Counted from the stretch's first letter, positions 44,366-53,975 are shown. The stretch: DNA of 64,000 nt from Clostridium bowmanii (GCF_018861315.1 NZ_JAHLDL010000017.1:1-64000), one strand, 5' to 3'. The notes: a model not told the origin generated them from the letters alone. Translations and numbers: made by a program.

Positions 44366-44953
44366 ATGAATGAAGACGGCAGCTATTATATTAGGTTAAA
44401 TAGTAGGGTGGAAAAAATGATTAGAGCCTCAGAATTTTTAGGTTCTGGTCATAATGGAATAGTATATTTACTCCCTAACCAAAGAGTAATTAAAATTTTT
44501 AAAGATAAAAGAATTTGTGACAAGGAATATAACATTTTTATGAAAACTAGAAAAAGCAAATACTTTCCTAAAGTCTATGAACATGGAGATTACTACATTG
44601 TACGAGATTTGGCAGATGGACAGCGCCTAGATAAGTATATCAAGAAGCATGGTATCACTAAAGAAATTTCACATAACCTTGTGAAGCTTATTGTGGAATT
44701 TAAGAGGCTTAATTTTAAAAGGCTAGATATTAGATGTAAAGACTTGTACTTAAAAGAAGGTTTTTCAATTACTGTAATTGATCCTAAAAATAATTATTCA
44801 AAAAAAGTGAATTACCCCAGACATCTAATGAAAGGATTAAACAATTTAGGTGTATTAAACGAATTTTTATCGGTAGTTAGTGAGGTCGACCCTGAGTTTT
44901 ATAAGCTATGGGATTCTAATTTTAAGCAGTATTTAGAAACGACTATTAAATAA
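44366..44953 (+). CDS. Small protein-kinase-fold protein (YrzF-like)
   Basis: 195 aa. The N-lobe is readable: FLGSGHNGIVYLLPNQRVIK (glycine-rich loop and the VIK lysine, about 24-43) and KEYNIFMKTRKSKYFPKVYE. In the C-lobe the catalytic loop is RLDIRCKDLYL (about 126-136) in place of HRDxKxxN, and ITVIDPKN replaces DFG. This matches the short Firmicute kinase-like proteins (YrzF type) related to RIO and lipopolysaccharide-type kinases. Activity is uncertain because the HRD Asp environment is altered. Single gene. Confidence 0.7.
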   Translation: MNEDGSYYIRLNSRVEKMIRASEFLGSGHNGIVYLLPNQRVIKIFKDKRICDKEYNIFMKTRKSKYFPKVYEHGDYYIVRDLADGQRLDKYIKKHGITKEISHNLVKLIVEFKRLNFKRLDIRCKDLYLKEGFSITVIDPKNNYSKKVNYPRHLMKGLNNLGVLNEFLSVVSEVDPEFYKLWDSNFKQYLETTIK

Positions 44954-44974
44954 GTCACAATGGTCTAAAATAGC

Positions 44975-45012
44975 ATAAGAGGCTGAAACTCAATAAAATT
45001 TCAGTCTCTTAT
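44975..45012. terminator. Bidirectional terminator
   Basis: ATAAGAGGCTGAAA and TTTCAGTCTCTTAT pair with one G-T wobble across a 10-base loop, between the kinase-like gene and the convergent PIN-domain gene. Confidence 0.75.
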
Positions 45013-45024
45013 CCTATTGTATTA

Positions 45025-45504
45025 TTATAAGACATTTAAATCTTTCAATTCATCTAGGAATTCTTGAAAGTTTAAGACCCTAGAAGCATCTAATATGATT
45101 TTTGCACTTCGGAGCATTTTTTTATCTTCCGTAACAAGTGTATAGTCTTTATTATTTTCACATAGCTCAATTAGACTATAGTCATTTATAGAGATTTTCT
45201 CTCCATTAATAAAATATATATTTTTGTTCTTCTCATACTTAATAAAAGCATCACGTAATCTCTCTTCATTGTCGTTAGGACTGTTATTGTTAACAATATG
45301 CCCTAACAATTTCAAAAATTTATTAGAGAGTATAAAGTCTTCCTTGAATTTTATATACTCTTTTACAGATAATTCTCCAGCAATATCTTCGGAAATTTTA
45401 AAATCAATAAATTCTATATTCTCAATAGAATCCAGTAAGGTAGGATATTTATTCCACACTTTTATTACAATATTAGTATCCAATAAATACTCTTTATAAA
45501 TCAT
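45025..45504 (-). CDS. PIN-domain protein (DUF4411-like)
   Basis: 159 aa. The acidic residues of a PIN nuclease are visible: YLLDTNIVIKVW (first Asp, about 8), SEDIAGELS (Glu, about 43), NDYSLIELCENN (Asp, about 106) and LVTEDKKML (about 122-124). PIN domains cleave RNA with a metal ion. Many are VapC toxins, but no antitoxin gene is adjacent; DUF4411-type PIN proteins can be solitary. AGGAG precedes the ATG. Confidence 0.65.
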   Translation of the reverse strand: MIYKEYLLDTNIVIKVWNKYPTLLDSIENIEFIDFKISEDIAGELSVKEYIKFKEDFILSNKFLKLLGHIVNNNSPNDNEERLRDAFIKYEKNKNIYFINGEKISINDYSLIELCENNKDYTLVTEDKKMLRSAKIILDASRVLNFQEFLDELKDLNVL

Positions 45505-45690
45505 TTTTTTATCTCCTTCTAGAATAAATCTATATTAGATTTTCAATAAAAAGATATCTTTATTTTTATTCTTCCCATTAATTTTAAAATACCATTAGTG
45601 TACATTTTAATCACCTACTATTATTTATTAATATTATATTCGCTAATAAATAAATGGTTAACTATTATTAAATTTCTTAGAAATTTAACC

Positions 45691-45719
45691 TTGATAAATA
45701 TAAGTAATGGCACTATAAT
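45691..45719 (+). promoter_or_regulatory. SigA-type promoter before the 62-aa gene
   Basis: TTGATA (45691-45696) and TATAAT (45714-45719) are exactly 17 bases apart. The leader to the start codon would be about 83 bases. The rest of the 304-base gap (45505-45808) shows no ORF. Confidence 0.65.
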
Positions 45720-45773
45720 TTAGATGCACTGTAGTTTAAATAGTAGTATTTGATTTTGTAACATTATATAATG

Positions 45774-45797
45774 AAAGGAGTAGCTGCTTTGCAGCTA
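45774..45797 (+). promoter_or_regulatory. Shine-Dalgarno separated from its start codon by a hairpin
   Basis: AAAGGAG (45774-45780) is followed at once by TAGCTGC-TTT-GCAGCTA (45781-45797) and then 11 bases to the ATG at 45809. Folding this hairpin would bring the site to a normal distance from the start. No alternative in-frame start lies near the site. Confidence 0.5.
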
Positions 45798-45808
45798 AAA
45801 ATAAAAAT

Positions 45809-45997
45809 ATGGAAGTACATGTATTTTTAAAAGGTAGTAAAGAAGCTGTTATTTATAAAGGGGATAGAATTGATGTATTGGATTTTGAAATGAACAAAGT
45901 TAAATATAAACAAATTAGATATTTTAGAAAAGGCATCAGTAAAAGTGAACTAGTAGAAGAAGAAGGTATCAACAAAATAGTTAAAGTTGAGTTATAG
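45809..45997 (+). CDS. Hypothetical protein, 62 aa
   Basis: A small beta-rich basic protein (MEVHVFLKGSKEAVIYKGDR, then VKYKQIRYFRKGISKSELVE). Its own promoter lies at 45691-45719, and a terminator shared with the convergent ygiQ gene follows. Translation starts from an unusual leader in which a hairpin separates Shine-Dalgarno and ATG. No family recognised. Confidence 0.6.
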   Translation: MEVHVFLKGSKEAVIYKGDRIDVLDFEMNKVKYKQIRYFRKGISKSELVEEEGINKIVKVEL

Positions 45998-46041
45998 TAA
46001 TCTTACAACAACCCTAAAGGGATAGTGGTTTACCGCTTTAT

Positions 46042-46083
46042 TAATAAATACCTACATCCAATACATGGATGTAGGTATTTATT
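46042..46083. terminator. Perfect 19-bp bidirectional terminator
   Basis: TAATAAATACCTACATCCA (46042-46060) and its exact complement (46065-46083) flank a 4-base loop, between convergent genes. Confidence 0.8.
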
Positions 46084-46091
46084 ATAGTTTA

Positions 46092-48110
46092 CTATTTTCT
46101 TTTTTTGTTTTTAGCTTTGTTTTTATTTTCTTGTCTACTTCCAAAGCTTACCTTATTCCCAGTTATTGTAGGTTTGTTTTTCTTTTTATAGTTTTTATCT
46201 TTAGTATTATCTTTAGTCGTACCTTTTATATTTCTTTCTTTTTCTCTATCCTTTTGTTGCTTTGGTTTTGCGTTTGAGGTACTTAAATATTCCATATTTT
46301 TTTGACCCCTTGGTTTTACTAAACACTTAGGTCCGTAACCAATTAAATCTTCCCTATTTGCTTCTATTAAAGCTGAGTATACTAAATCATATTTCATAGG
46401 ATCTCTATATTGAAGCAATGCCCTTTGCATAGCTTTTTCATGCTTGGTTTTAGGTACATGGACTTCTTGCATAGTTTCAGGATCAATTCCTGTATAAAAC
46501 ATGGTTGTTGATGGTGTTCCTGGAGTTGGATAAAAATCTTGAACTTGTTCAGGTTGATAATTAGTATCCCTAAGGTATTCAGCTAGTTCTACAGATGAAC
46601 TTATGTTGCATCCTGGGTGGCTAGACATTAAATAAGGAATAAGATATTGTTTCTTTCCTATTTTTTCAGTAGCCTTATAAAATTTCTCTCTGAATTTATC
46701 ATAAGTTTTCCCAGCTGGTTTGCCCATGAATTTTAAAACTTTGTGAGATACATGCTCTGGTGCAACTTTTAGCTGCCCACTAACATGGTGCTCAATAAGC
46801 TCATTAAAGAAGGTATCATTTTTGTCTGCCATAATATAGTCATAACGTAATCCTGAACGTACAAAAACTCTTTTAACATTTGGTAATTCTCTAAGCTTTC
46901 TGAGTACGTTTAAATACTCCATATGATCAACATTTAAATTCTTGCATGGAGCAGGATGTAAACATTGCTTATCTTTGCAAGCACCTACTTTTAATTGTTT
47001 ATCACATGCGGGCTTTCTAAAATTGGCGGTAGGCCCTCCTACATCATGGATATATCCTTTAAAGCCCTTTAATTTTGTAATTTCTACTGCTTCCTCTATT
47101 AATGAATTTTCACTTCTGCTTTGAACAATTCTACCTTGATGAAAGGTTATAGCGCAGAAAGCACAGCTACCAAAACATCCTCTCGAACTAACTAAACTGA
47201 ACTGAACTTCCTCTATAGCTGGTATTCCACCAAATTTTTCATACATAGGATGATAATTTCTTTGGTAGGGCAAGCCATAAACAACATCTAACTCTTCCCT
47301 AGTAAGAGGCATTTCTGGTTTATTTTGCACAAGATACTTATTAGTATGCTTTTGGACTATAACACCTCCCCTAATAGGGTCTTGCTCATCATACTGTATT
47401 TTAAAAGCCTCTGCATATTTTTTCTTATCATTGCAGACTTCCTTATAAGATGCTATTTCAACATGTTCACCTATATTTTCTATATTCTCTGTTACATAAC
47501 AAGTTCCAAGTTCATGTGTAATATCTTTTATATCTATACCTTCATTTAATTTATTTGCAACGTTAACAACTTGTTTCTCACCCATGCCAAATATTAGTAG
47601 ATCTGCACCACTATCTATTAGCATGGACTTTCTTACCTTGTCACTCCAATAATCATAGTGTGCAAACCGCCTTAAACTTGCTTCTAACCCTCCAATAATA
47701 AGAGGAATACCTTTATATGATTCTCTTATTTTATTACAGTATACTATTGTTGCTCTGTCAGGCCTAAGGCCCATCTTTCCATCAGGAGAATACAAATCTT
47801 TTTCTCTTACTTTCTTGCTTACGGTATAATGATTAACCATAGAATCCATATTACCAGCATTAACTAGGAATCCTAGCCTTGGTTTGCCGAGTTTCTTAAA
47901 GTCTTCTGTATCCTTCCAATTAGGTTGAGCTATTATTCCTACTTTATAGCCTTCACTTTCTAGAACCCTTGAAATGATTGCCGTTCCAAAACTATGATGA
48001 TCTACATATGCATCACCAGTAACTATAATAAAATCTAATTCAGTCCAACCTCTATCTATAATATCACTCATACTAATAGGTAAATATTTATTATCCGTCA
48101 TTATTTCCAC
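46092..48110 (-). CDS. YgiQ family radical SAM protein
   Basis: 672 aa. It begins [20 protein letters not shown] and has a cobalamin-binding-like N-terminal domain ([38 protein letters not shown]). The radical SAM motif is CFGSCAFC (about 315-322), followed by [18 protein letters not shown] and a Cys-rich [12 protein letters not shown], and ends with the HPGC and [17 protein letters not shown] motifs, all characteristic of YgiQ. The last 60 residues are a Lys/Asn-rich tail. The reaction is not known. Monocistronic with AGGTGG before the ATG. Confidence 0.9.
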   Translation of the reverse strand: MEIMTDNKYLPISMSDIIDRGWTELDFIIVTGDAYVDHHSFGTAIISRVLESEGYKVGIIAQPNWKDTEDFKKLGKPRLGFLVNAGNMDSMVNHYTVSKKVREKDLYSPDGKMGLRPDRATIVYCNKIRESYKGIPLIIGGLEASLRRFAHYDYWSDKVRKSMLIDSGADLLIFGMGEKQVVNVANKLNEGIDIKDITHELGTCYVTENIENIGEHVEIASYKEVCNDKKKYAEAFKIQYDEQDPIRGGVIVQKHTNKYLVQNKPEMPLTREELDVVYGLPYQRNYHPMYEKFGGIPAIEEVQFSLVSSRGCFGSCAFCAITFHQGRIVQSRSENSLIEEAVEITKLKGFKGYIHDVGGPTANFRKPACDKQLKVGACKDKQCLHPAPCKNLNVDHMEYLNVLRKLRELPNVKRVFVRSGLRYDYIMADKNDTFFNELIEHHVSGQLKVAPEHVSHKVLKFMGKPAGKTYDKFREKFYKATEKIGKKQYLIPYLMSSHPGCNISSSVELAEYLRDTNYQPEQVQDFYPTPGTPSTTMFYTGIDPETMQEVHVPKTKHEKAMQRALLQYRDPMKYDLVYSALIEANREDLIGYGPKCLVKPRGQKNMEYLSTSNAKPKQQKDREKERNIKGTTKDNTKDKNYKKKNKPTITGNKVSFGSRQENKNKAKNKKRK

Positions 48111-48404
48111 CTTCTTTTACTTTAATCGTAAATTTCAATATTTAATTCAAAATATAATTATAGCATTCTTTACGATTTATTTCTTTTAAATATTAATTTT
48201 AATATTTACCTTGTTTTATATGAAATATATTTCTACTTAATATTGTAAGTTATTGTTAACTGTAGTTTCATAGAAATATTATTTTAATAAAAATAACATT
48301 TCTTCCATATTTACATATAATAAAATTATAATAAATCTTTTTGAAAATCTTATTACTCTAGTTTTTTTTGAATTGTCATAAAATGATAAATAAGGAGAGT
48401 ATCC

Positions 48405-48791
48405 ATGAAAAAATTTATAAATGGTGTAAAAAGCGAAAGCTCAGAATCAAGTGAAGTGGCAGCAACAAATAATAGTGGCAGTATTCAACAAACTTTTGAA
48501 ATGAATATTTACCATGGAAAAGGATCTTATGCTACTGGAGTTAGCAACACCTTCTGGTCAACATTAACTATCAAAGCCAAGATTCAGCAACCTCAAAATG
48601 GAATATGGACAATTATTATTAGAGATAAAGCAAATAAAAATTCAGTTATTTACGAGAATCATCATATGATACATGATAAAAAAATTTCGTTTAATTATAA
48701 AACAGGCTTAAAAACGAACCTTTTAATTGAAGCTACTTGGACTCATGCTAAAGATACAATTCTAAGCGGAGAAATATTAATTAATTACTAG
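48405..48791 (+). CDS. Hypothetical protein, 128 aa
   Basis: AAGGAG lies 8 bases before the ATG. A Ser/Glu/Asn-rich N-terminus (about 1-28) precedes a beta-sandwich-like domain (FEMNIYHGKGSYATGV, WSTLTIKAKIQQPQNGIWTI, LLIEATWTHAKDTILSG). There is no signal peptide or membrane helix. It could be a small carbohydrate-binding or spore-surface type domain, but no family is recognised. Single gene before an MFS transporter gene. Confidence 0.65.
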   Translation: MKKFINGVKSESSESSEVAATNNSGSIQQTFEMNIYHGKGSYATGVSNTFWSTLTIKAKIQQPQNGIWTIIIRDKANKNSVIYENHHMIHDKKISFNYKTGLKTNLLIEATWTHAKDTILSGEILINY

Positions 48792-48888
48792 ATAGATGAA
48801 TTTAAAAAGGTATTTAGATATGCTTTTTTATTGAATTCTATTATTTTTTATAATATACTTAATTTAGTTAGAATGAGGGGGAATAAGG

Positions 48889-50127
48889 GTGATTGATAGT
48901 GAGAAAAAAACTAATGAGAGTGGGCTAGTAAAAAAACAAAGGTTGAAAGAAAAATTTTCAACCTTGTGTTGCAAATTCAATAACGATAGAGATTTTAAGT
49001 TGTTTTTAATAGTAGGACTATTTACTGGAATAGCCAGTGGTATTAACTCAACTGTGTTTAATAACTTTCTAAGCGATACATATAAATTAACAGCTTCTGC
49101 TAGAGGTATTGTAGAATTTCCTCGTGAGTTGCCAGGTGTATTAATAGTTATAGTACTCGGAATACTCGCATTTCTTGGTGACATAAAAATAGCAATAGTA
49201 GGCATGTTCTTTGCCTCTCTTGGAATGCTAGGCCTTGGATTATTTTCTCCCTCTTTTGCATCTATGCTTTTATGGATGATGTTACTTAGCCTAGGTATAC
49301 ATATTTTTATGCCACTATCTGCTGGTATAGGTATGAATCTTTCTGAGGCTGGAAATTATGGTGCAAGGCTAGGAAGATATAGCGCATATAACCTAATTGC
49401 TACTATCGTGGGTTATTCCATTGTATGGTTTGGGTTTAAGTACTTTAATCTTACATATCAAATTGCCTTTGTGATAGCCTCAGTTTTTTATATTTTTGCA
49501 GCCTTTTTTCTTGGTCTAATGAAATCTAAAAAACCAAAGAGAAAAAAGGCAACCCTTGTTTTTAAGAAAAAATATACTTTATATTATTGCCTTAGTGTAG
49601 TTAATGGTGCAAGAAAGCAGATTTTTTTGACATTTGCTCCCTGGGTGCTTATCAAAGAGTTCAATGTTGATCCTCCTACTTTTGCTATACTAGGATTAAT
49701 AATTGCTGTATTAAGCATCTTTACAAGAACCATTGTTGGCAATGCTATAGATATAAAAGGTGAAAGATATGTGCTTTCATTTGAAGCAATAGTTCTTATA
49801 GTAATTTGCATGGGCTATTCCTTTGCGGCTGATTTAGTTCCACCCAGCATTGCTGTGATAATTATCGCGTCGTGTTACGTTATAGATAATTCACTAAGTG
49901 TAGTAGAAATGGCAAGATCTACTTATATAAAAAAGATTGCTATATGCCCAGAAGACGTTATTCCTACTCTATCTGCAGGTACGAGTTTTGATCATGTAAT
50001 CGCAATGTCAATACCTTTTGTAGGTGGTATATTATGGACAACTATGGGATATCAATATGTTTTCATTGTTGCTGCATTCATTGCTGCTATTAATTTGTTT
50101 TTGTCTCTAAAAATAAAAATAGATTAG
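48889..50127 (+). CDS. Major facilitator superfamily transporter
   Basis: 412 aa from a GTG start preceded by GAGGGGGAATAAGG. Twelve membrane helices, with the first at about 43-60. FLIVGLFTGIASGINSTVFN, PLSAGIGMNLSEAGNYGARL and ILGLIIAVLSIFTRTIVGNA show the MFS layout with a short GDIKIA loop between helices 2 and 3. Substrate is not identifiable; the lack of a drug-antiporter motif C makes a multidrug role less likely. Confidence 0.78.
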   Translation: MIDSEKKTNESGLVKKQRLKEKFSTLCCKFNNDRDFKLFLIVGLFTGIASGINSTVFNNFLSDTYKLTASARGIVEFPRELPGVLIVIVLGILAFLGDIKIAIVGMFFASLGMLGLGLFSPSFASMLLWMMLLSLGIHIFMPLSAGIGMNLSEAGNYGARLGRYSAYNLIATIVGYSIVWFGFKYFNLTYQIAFVIASVFYIFAAFFLGLMKSKKPKRKKATLVFKKKYTLYYCLSVVNGARKQIFLTFAPWVLIKEFNVDPPTFAILGLIIAVLSIFTRTIVGNAIDIKGERYVLSFEAIVLIVICMGYSFAADLVPPSIAVIIIASCYVIDNSLSVVEMARSTYIKKIAICPEDVIPTLSAGTSFDHVIAMSIPFVGGILWTTMGYQYVFIVAAFIAAINLFLSLKIKID

Positions 50128-50131
50128 ATGC

Positions 50132-50167
50132 AAAAAAACATTAAATCTTATGATTTAATGTTTTTTT
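50132..50167. terminator. Bidirectional terminator
   Basis: AAAAAAACATTAAATC (50132-50147) and GATTTAATGTTTTTTT (50152-50167) form a perfect 16-bp stem with loop TTAT. Confidence 0.8.
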
Positions 50168-50199
50168 ATTTATAGAAAATAATCAAACAATTATATTTA

Positions 50200-50511
50200 T
50201 TAGCCTTCTTCATTAACTTTTTCTAATAGTGCAAAAAAGTCTTGTTCATTTTTCTTTTCTAAATATTTATCAATAAGTGATCGAGTAGACATTTTATTTA
50301 GACCTTTATACCCATTATCCAATATATCAGTTAAAACATTCATGAAATAATCCTTACTTTTATCTATATCCTTAAGCATGTTATATGATATATCCTTTAT
50401 TAATTCTTGTTTTATAGCTTCTCGTAGATTTTCAGTATATTCCTTCATAACTATTTGTGTGTCTTCAGGATATTCAGAAAAATCTCCTGACATTATATCT
50501 TCAATTTTCAT
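50200..50511 (-). CDS. Hypothetical helical protein, 103 aa
   Basis: The start at 50511 is chosen because AAGGAGTG lies 4-7 bases upstream; an earlier in-frame ATG (50547) has none. MKIEDIMSGDFSEYPEDTQI is followed by amphipathic helices and an acidic C-terminus (DFFALLEKVNEEG). No family recognised. It follows the DegV gene after 52 bases on the same strand and may be cotranscribed with it. Confidence 0.65.
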   Translation of the reverse strand: MKIEDIMSGDFSEYPEDTQIVMKEYTENLREAIKQELIKDISYNMLKDIDKSKDYFMNVLTDILDNGYKGLNKMSTRSLIDKYLEKKNEQDFFALLEKVNEEG

Positions 50512-50563
50512 TAGGACACTCCTTAATATTTTCTTTTTATATTTCATTAGATGTATATATTAT

Positions 50564-51421
50564 TTAATTTTTTATAGTGGGCTCTTTTACTACAATAATC
50601 CCAAGTAAACCAGGACCCGTATGAACTCCAGCTACTGGACTTATTTCTCCAAAAGATAATCTCGTAATATTGGGAAGAGATGCAATTGTTTGAGAAAAAG
50701 CCTTTACTTCTTCATAAGCTCCACCATGCATAACCCAAATTTTACAAGGAGTATGCTCTAGTGCTTCTCTAGCAATATCTACAAGCTTGCTTATGGCTTT
50801 CTTTTTTCCCTTTGCCTTTGCATAAGTATAATATACACCATCGTTATTAATGGAAATAATAGGTTTTATATTTAATATTTCACCTATAGTGCCAGACACC
50901 TTTCCGATTCTCCCACCTTTAATTAGATATTTAAGAGTATCCACTGCATAATAAACAGTAACTCTGCTTTGTATTTCAGGGAGAGCTTCTACAATTTGCT
51001 CAAAACTTTTTCCATCTTTTATCATTTCTCCACATTCTTCAACTAATGCAGCTTCACCAATAGTTAGAGATTTAGAATCAAAAACACAGGTCTCTATAGA
51101 TGGGTGATTTTCACTTACCAATCTCAATGTATTATATGTGCCTGATAAATTTGAAGATATAATTACTGCGATGGCATGAGTATAGCCCTCCTCTTCAAGC
51201 TTTAGATACATTTCTTCCATATCTTGCATTGAAGGTAATGAAGTTGAGGGAACTTCATATACAAAATTATCATATACCTCTTTTGGTGTAATAGTTACTC
51301 TGTCGATGTACTCTTTGTCTTTATATATTATTCTTAGAGGAAGTACTTTTAGATCGTACCTTTGGATCATTTCTTTATCAACATCGGAAGTACTGTCCGT
51401 AATAAGTGCAATTTTATTCAT
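50564..51421 (-). CDS. DegV family fatty-acid-binding protein
   Basis: 285 aa, full DegV length. IALITDSTSDVDKEMIQRYD, VLPLRIIYKD, SSNLSGTYNTLRL, CVFDSKSLTIGEA, YLIKGGRIGKVSGTIGEIL and GPGLLGIIVV are all DegV hallmarks. Members bind a fatty acid and work as FakB-type subunits for the kinase FakA, which is not in this window. Several DegV paralogues are usual in clostridia. AGGTG precedes the ATG. Confidence 0.93.
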   Translation of the reverse strand: MNKIALITDSTSDVDKEMIQRYDLKVLPLRIIYKDKEYIDRVTITPKEVYDNFVYEVPSTSLPSMQDMEEMYLKLEEEGYTHAIAVIISSNLSGTYNTLRLVSENHPSIETCVFDSKSLTIGEAALVEECGEMIKDGKSFEQIVEALPEIQSRVTVYYAVDTLKYLIKGGRIGKVSGTIGEILNIKPIISINNDGVYYTYAKAKGKKKAISKLVDIAREALEHTPCKIWVMHGGAYEEVKAFSQTIASLPNITRLSFGEISPVAGVHTGPGLLGIIVVKEPTIKN

Positions 51422-51651
51422 TTTAACTTCACCTTTCTACAATGAAAATTTTATTATTTTAATTAACTACAAACTATTAAATAAACTAGATCAGTTTCCC
51501 CTTATCTTTCAATAATTTACTAGTTAACAATATTATACCCTTTTATGCCTATAACTAAAACATTTTATTCATTCCAGATTTTTAAATTGATTGGAATAAA
51601 TGTTATAATACGTTCCATACGCAACAATTGCTTTGGCTATACTTTTCCTAC

Positions 51652-51975
51652 TTATTTTCTATGGTACTTATAATAAGCCATAACCTCTACATTTTCTCCT
51701 GTTTTATCCTCAACATAACTCAGTATTACTCCTTCTTGGCTCAACAATTCCGAGCATTGTAAACCTTTTATGGAATGTGTGAAAATAATTTTATTTCCAC
51801 TAGTTATAATAAAATCACCATTATTAATATTTATCACGCAGCCCTTTCCTATTATAGATTCACCATATTTATATGGGTCTCTAGTTGTTACATACCTTAC
51901 CTCGAAATTATTGATTCTCATAAGTCTTGCTTCATTTTCCTTTATTTCTTTCCGCTTTTTACTATTAAAAAACAT
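51652..51975 (-). CDS. Hypothetical protein, 107 aa
   Basis: A basic start (MFFNSKKRKEIKENEARLMR) is followed by a beta-rich domain (VRYVTTRDPYKYGESIIGKG, CVININNGDFIITSGNKIIF). There is no membrane segment. The strand pattern suggests a small PH-like or barrel fold, but I recognise no family. Single gene with GGGTGATG before the ATG. Confidence 0.6.
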   Translation of the reverse strand: MFFNSKKRKEIKENEARLMRINNFEVRYVTTRDPYKYGESIIGKGCVININNGDFIITSGNKIIFTHSIKGLQCSELLSQEGVILSYVEDKTGENVEVMAYYKYHRK

Positions 51976-52209
51976 TTCATCACCCTATCCTATATATTAA
52001 TTATATTATACAACAAATTTAAACTAGGATACTTATTAGTTTTTTTTGAGTACGCATAATTACATGATTTATTTGTATTCTACGTATTAATTGCAGCTTA
52101 CTCCGATTTGTTTAACATTTAAACCACTTTGTATATTTCAACTAAATTTAGGTCATTATAATATTTAAAGAGATTCAGAAATAACTATATGCGAAAGGTA
52201 GTGTATTAT

Positions 52210-52362
52210 ATGGGTTTTTTACGTTGGTTAGGCGGGATAGTAGTATTTTTTTGGGCTTTAGGGCTTATATTCAGAATTGGTGGCGGTATGATTAATACTT
52301 TACTTATAGTAGCTGCAATAATTTTCATAGTAGATAGAATTTCTGGGAAAAGAATCAGATAA
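52210..52362 (+). CDS. Small membrane protein, lmo0937 family-like
   Basis: 50 aa. MGFLRWLGGIVVFFWALGLI is the first hydrophobic helix, a FRIGGGMINTLLIVAAIIFI stretch with the conserved glycine turn the second, and a basic tail (SGKRIR) ends it. This is the layout of the lmo0937-type membrane proteins widespread in Firmicutes, of unknown role, perhaps in envelope stress. GAAAGG lies about 10 bases before the ATG. Confidence 0.75.
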   Translation: MGFLRWLGGIVVFFWALGLIFRIGGGMINTLLIVAAIIFIVDRISGKRIR

Positions 52363-52436
52363 AAAACTATTAAGCTAGGAATATTTTTTAATTTAATTCA
52401 CATTTAAAAGACATAATATTAACACTATAATAGAAA

Positions 52437-52482
52437 AATGGAGTAAGTATATTTGATTGTAATCAAATATACTTACTCCATT
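52437..52482. terminator. 46-base near-continuous palindrome, bidirectional terminator
   Basis: Arms 52437-52458 and 52461-52482 are perfect 22-bp reverse complements with only GT between them; the right arm overlaps the stop codon of the convergent gene by two bases. T-rich sequence flanks both sides. Confidence 0.75.
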
Positions 52483-52786
52483 ATATTTTTGCCTTTTTTG
52501 CTATTCCAGCATATAAATATTCTAGATGTTTCGTATCTACTTTTTCACTCTTCAAAATATCCATTCTAGTTTCAGCCATTTTTAGACCTTCCTTTGCGCC
52601 ATGAAAGTCCTTTTGTTTTATGCAGGAGCTTGCATATTCTAACAAATAATCAACTTTTATCACTAGTTTTGCTAAATTTTCTTTATCCTCATTAACTAGT
52701 TTTATGAATAGAGAATATATTTGCGGAGAAGCACTTGCCTTGGTATTATATAAAAGATCGTTATTTGTACTATTTTTTTTTGCCAT
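52481..52786 (-). CDS. Hypothetical helical protein, 101 aa
   Basis: MAKKNSTNNDLLYNTKASAS leads into three or four predicted helices (LFIKLVNEDKENLAKLVIKV, LLEYASSCIKQKDFHGAKEG, LKMAETRMDIL), which resemble a TPR-like or MIT-like bundle. No named family. GGGAGGG precedes the ATG. Single gene. Confidence 0.65.
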   Translation of the reverse strand: MAKKNSTNNDLLYNTKASASPQIYSLFIKLVNEDKENLAKLVIKVDYLLEYASSCIKQKDFHGAKEGLKMAETRMDILKSEKVDTKHLEYLYAGIAKKAKI

Positions 52787-52887
52787 AATTAATCCCTCCC
52801 TACAATTTTGTCTATTACATCAATTCTTTCGCTTGACTTCAGTTCACACTTATTGTAAAAAACCCAAGGACTGAAATTAGGGAATTT

Positions 52888-53832
52888 TTAACTACAGATA
52901 TATATATGCCTTATAAATGTTCCTTTAGAAACAGTACACCTATCATCTATATTAAACCCAACGGAAGTTATTTGCTGCTCCATGTCATCAAAAGTAATGA
53001 TTACCATTTTATCGGCTATTCTACGAGCACTATCCATAATAGCTAACTGCTCATCTGTGGTAATTTGAGTAAATATGCCATATGGAAGATCAACTATAGC
53101 CACATTATACTTATTTTTAATATCATGCATGTCACCAATAGTTATTATATCTTCATATCCAAAATACCTAAGATTTGTTTTAGCATTTTTACCTATGAAG
53201 GGATTTATCTCATAACCATTAATATTAATTCCCATTGAAATAGCTTCAATTAGTACTGTTCCAATTCCACAACAAGGATCTACAACACTTAAACCTAGAT
53301 TATTACCTACTGCTATGTTAACTAGTGCTCTACAAACATTTACCTTTAGAGCATTAGAATATGAAAAAGGTTTTTTGTTATGAAATAACCAATCCGAAGT
53401 ATTACTTTCAATTTCACCAAATACCCATTTGTTATCTATTTTTGTAATGCCAAAGGTGATTTTAGGATTTTTCATTTCAGCTTCTCCAAGTATATTAAAG
53501 CCTATTTCGAACTCTATACTACGTCCTTCATGAAAACCCATGATTTCATCATCAGCATTTATATAAGCAACCTTATAATCTGCACTGGTCAGTTTGTCCA
53601 TAACAATTTGATCAACAATTTGCTTCATTGTGTCTCCAGTATACATTATGGAAATACACTTTTTAATATAAGGACTTCTAGAGGAATCTACATAAATATC
53701 AGAAAATATGTGTTTTCCATTAAGAGGCTTATTAAAGAGGCATTTTGTTTCCATTTTGCATAGGCTTTCTTCATCTTTAGAATAATTGGTTGTGTATAAA
53801 TACTTATTATCATTTTGTGGTAACTGAAACAT
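52888..53832 (-). CDS. TRM11/UPF0020-type RNA methyltransferase
   Basis: 314 aa. The C-terminal half is a Rossmann SAM-methyltransferase: SVVDPCCGIGTVLIEAISMG (motif I), INGYEINPFIGKNAKTNLRY and VAIVDLPYGIF, in which DLPY replaces the usual N/DPPY catalytic motif. The N-terminal half (about 1-140) is THUMP-like and would bind RNA. Relatives make N2-methylguanosine in tRNA (Trm11/Trm14) or rRNA. Target unknown. GGGAGG precedes the ATG. Confidence 0.8.
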   Translation of the reverse strand: MFQLPQNDNKYLYTTNYSKDEESLCKMETKCLFNKPLNGKHIFSDIYVDSSRSPYIKKCISIMYTGDTMKQIVDQIVMDKLTSADYKVAYINADDEIMGFHEGRSIEFEIGFNILGEAEMKNPKITFGITKIDNKWVFGEIESNTSDWLFHNKKPFSYSNALKVNVCRALVNIAVGNNLGLSVVDPCCGIGTVLIEAISMGININGYEINPFIGKNAKTNLRYFGYEDIITIGDMHDIKNKYNVAIVDLPYGIFTQITTDEQLAIMDSARRIADKMVIITFDDMEQQITSVGFNIDDRCTVSKGTFIRHIYICS

Positions 53833-53859
53833 TAAACAAAAACCTCCCTTTCTACAATA

Positions 53860-53885
53860 TAAAAACCACCTTATTAAAAGGTGGT
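53860..53885 (-). terminator. Terminator after the alpha/beta hydrolase gene
   Basis: On the minus strand ACCACCTT, a 5-base loop and AAGGTGGT are followed by TTTTTATATTG. It lies about 90 bases past the hydrolase stop and 33 before the methyltransferase start, so it may also limit expression of the latter. Confidence 0.65.
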
Positions 53886-53975
53886 ACGTTATTTATAATT
53901 TTACTTATAGTTTCAGTATATCACACTACTAAGAAATTATTTAAACTTTTGTGGAAATTGCTTAACTATTCCATT

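Noticed and set aside
45025-45504. VapC-type toxin-antitoxin module
   Set aside because: The PIN domain is credible but no antitoxin gene is adjacent on either side, so a toxin-antitoxin call is not supported.
53865-53890. GGTGGTACG resembling a T-box antiterminator
   Set aside because: On the plus strand there is no downstream gene to regulate, no specifier stem and no consensus GGTGGNACCGCG; on the minus strand it is an ordinary terminator stem with a T tail.
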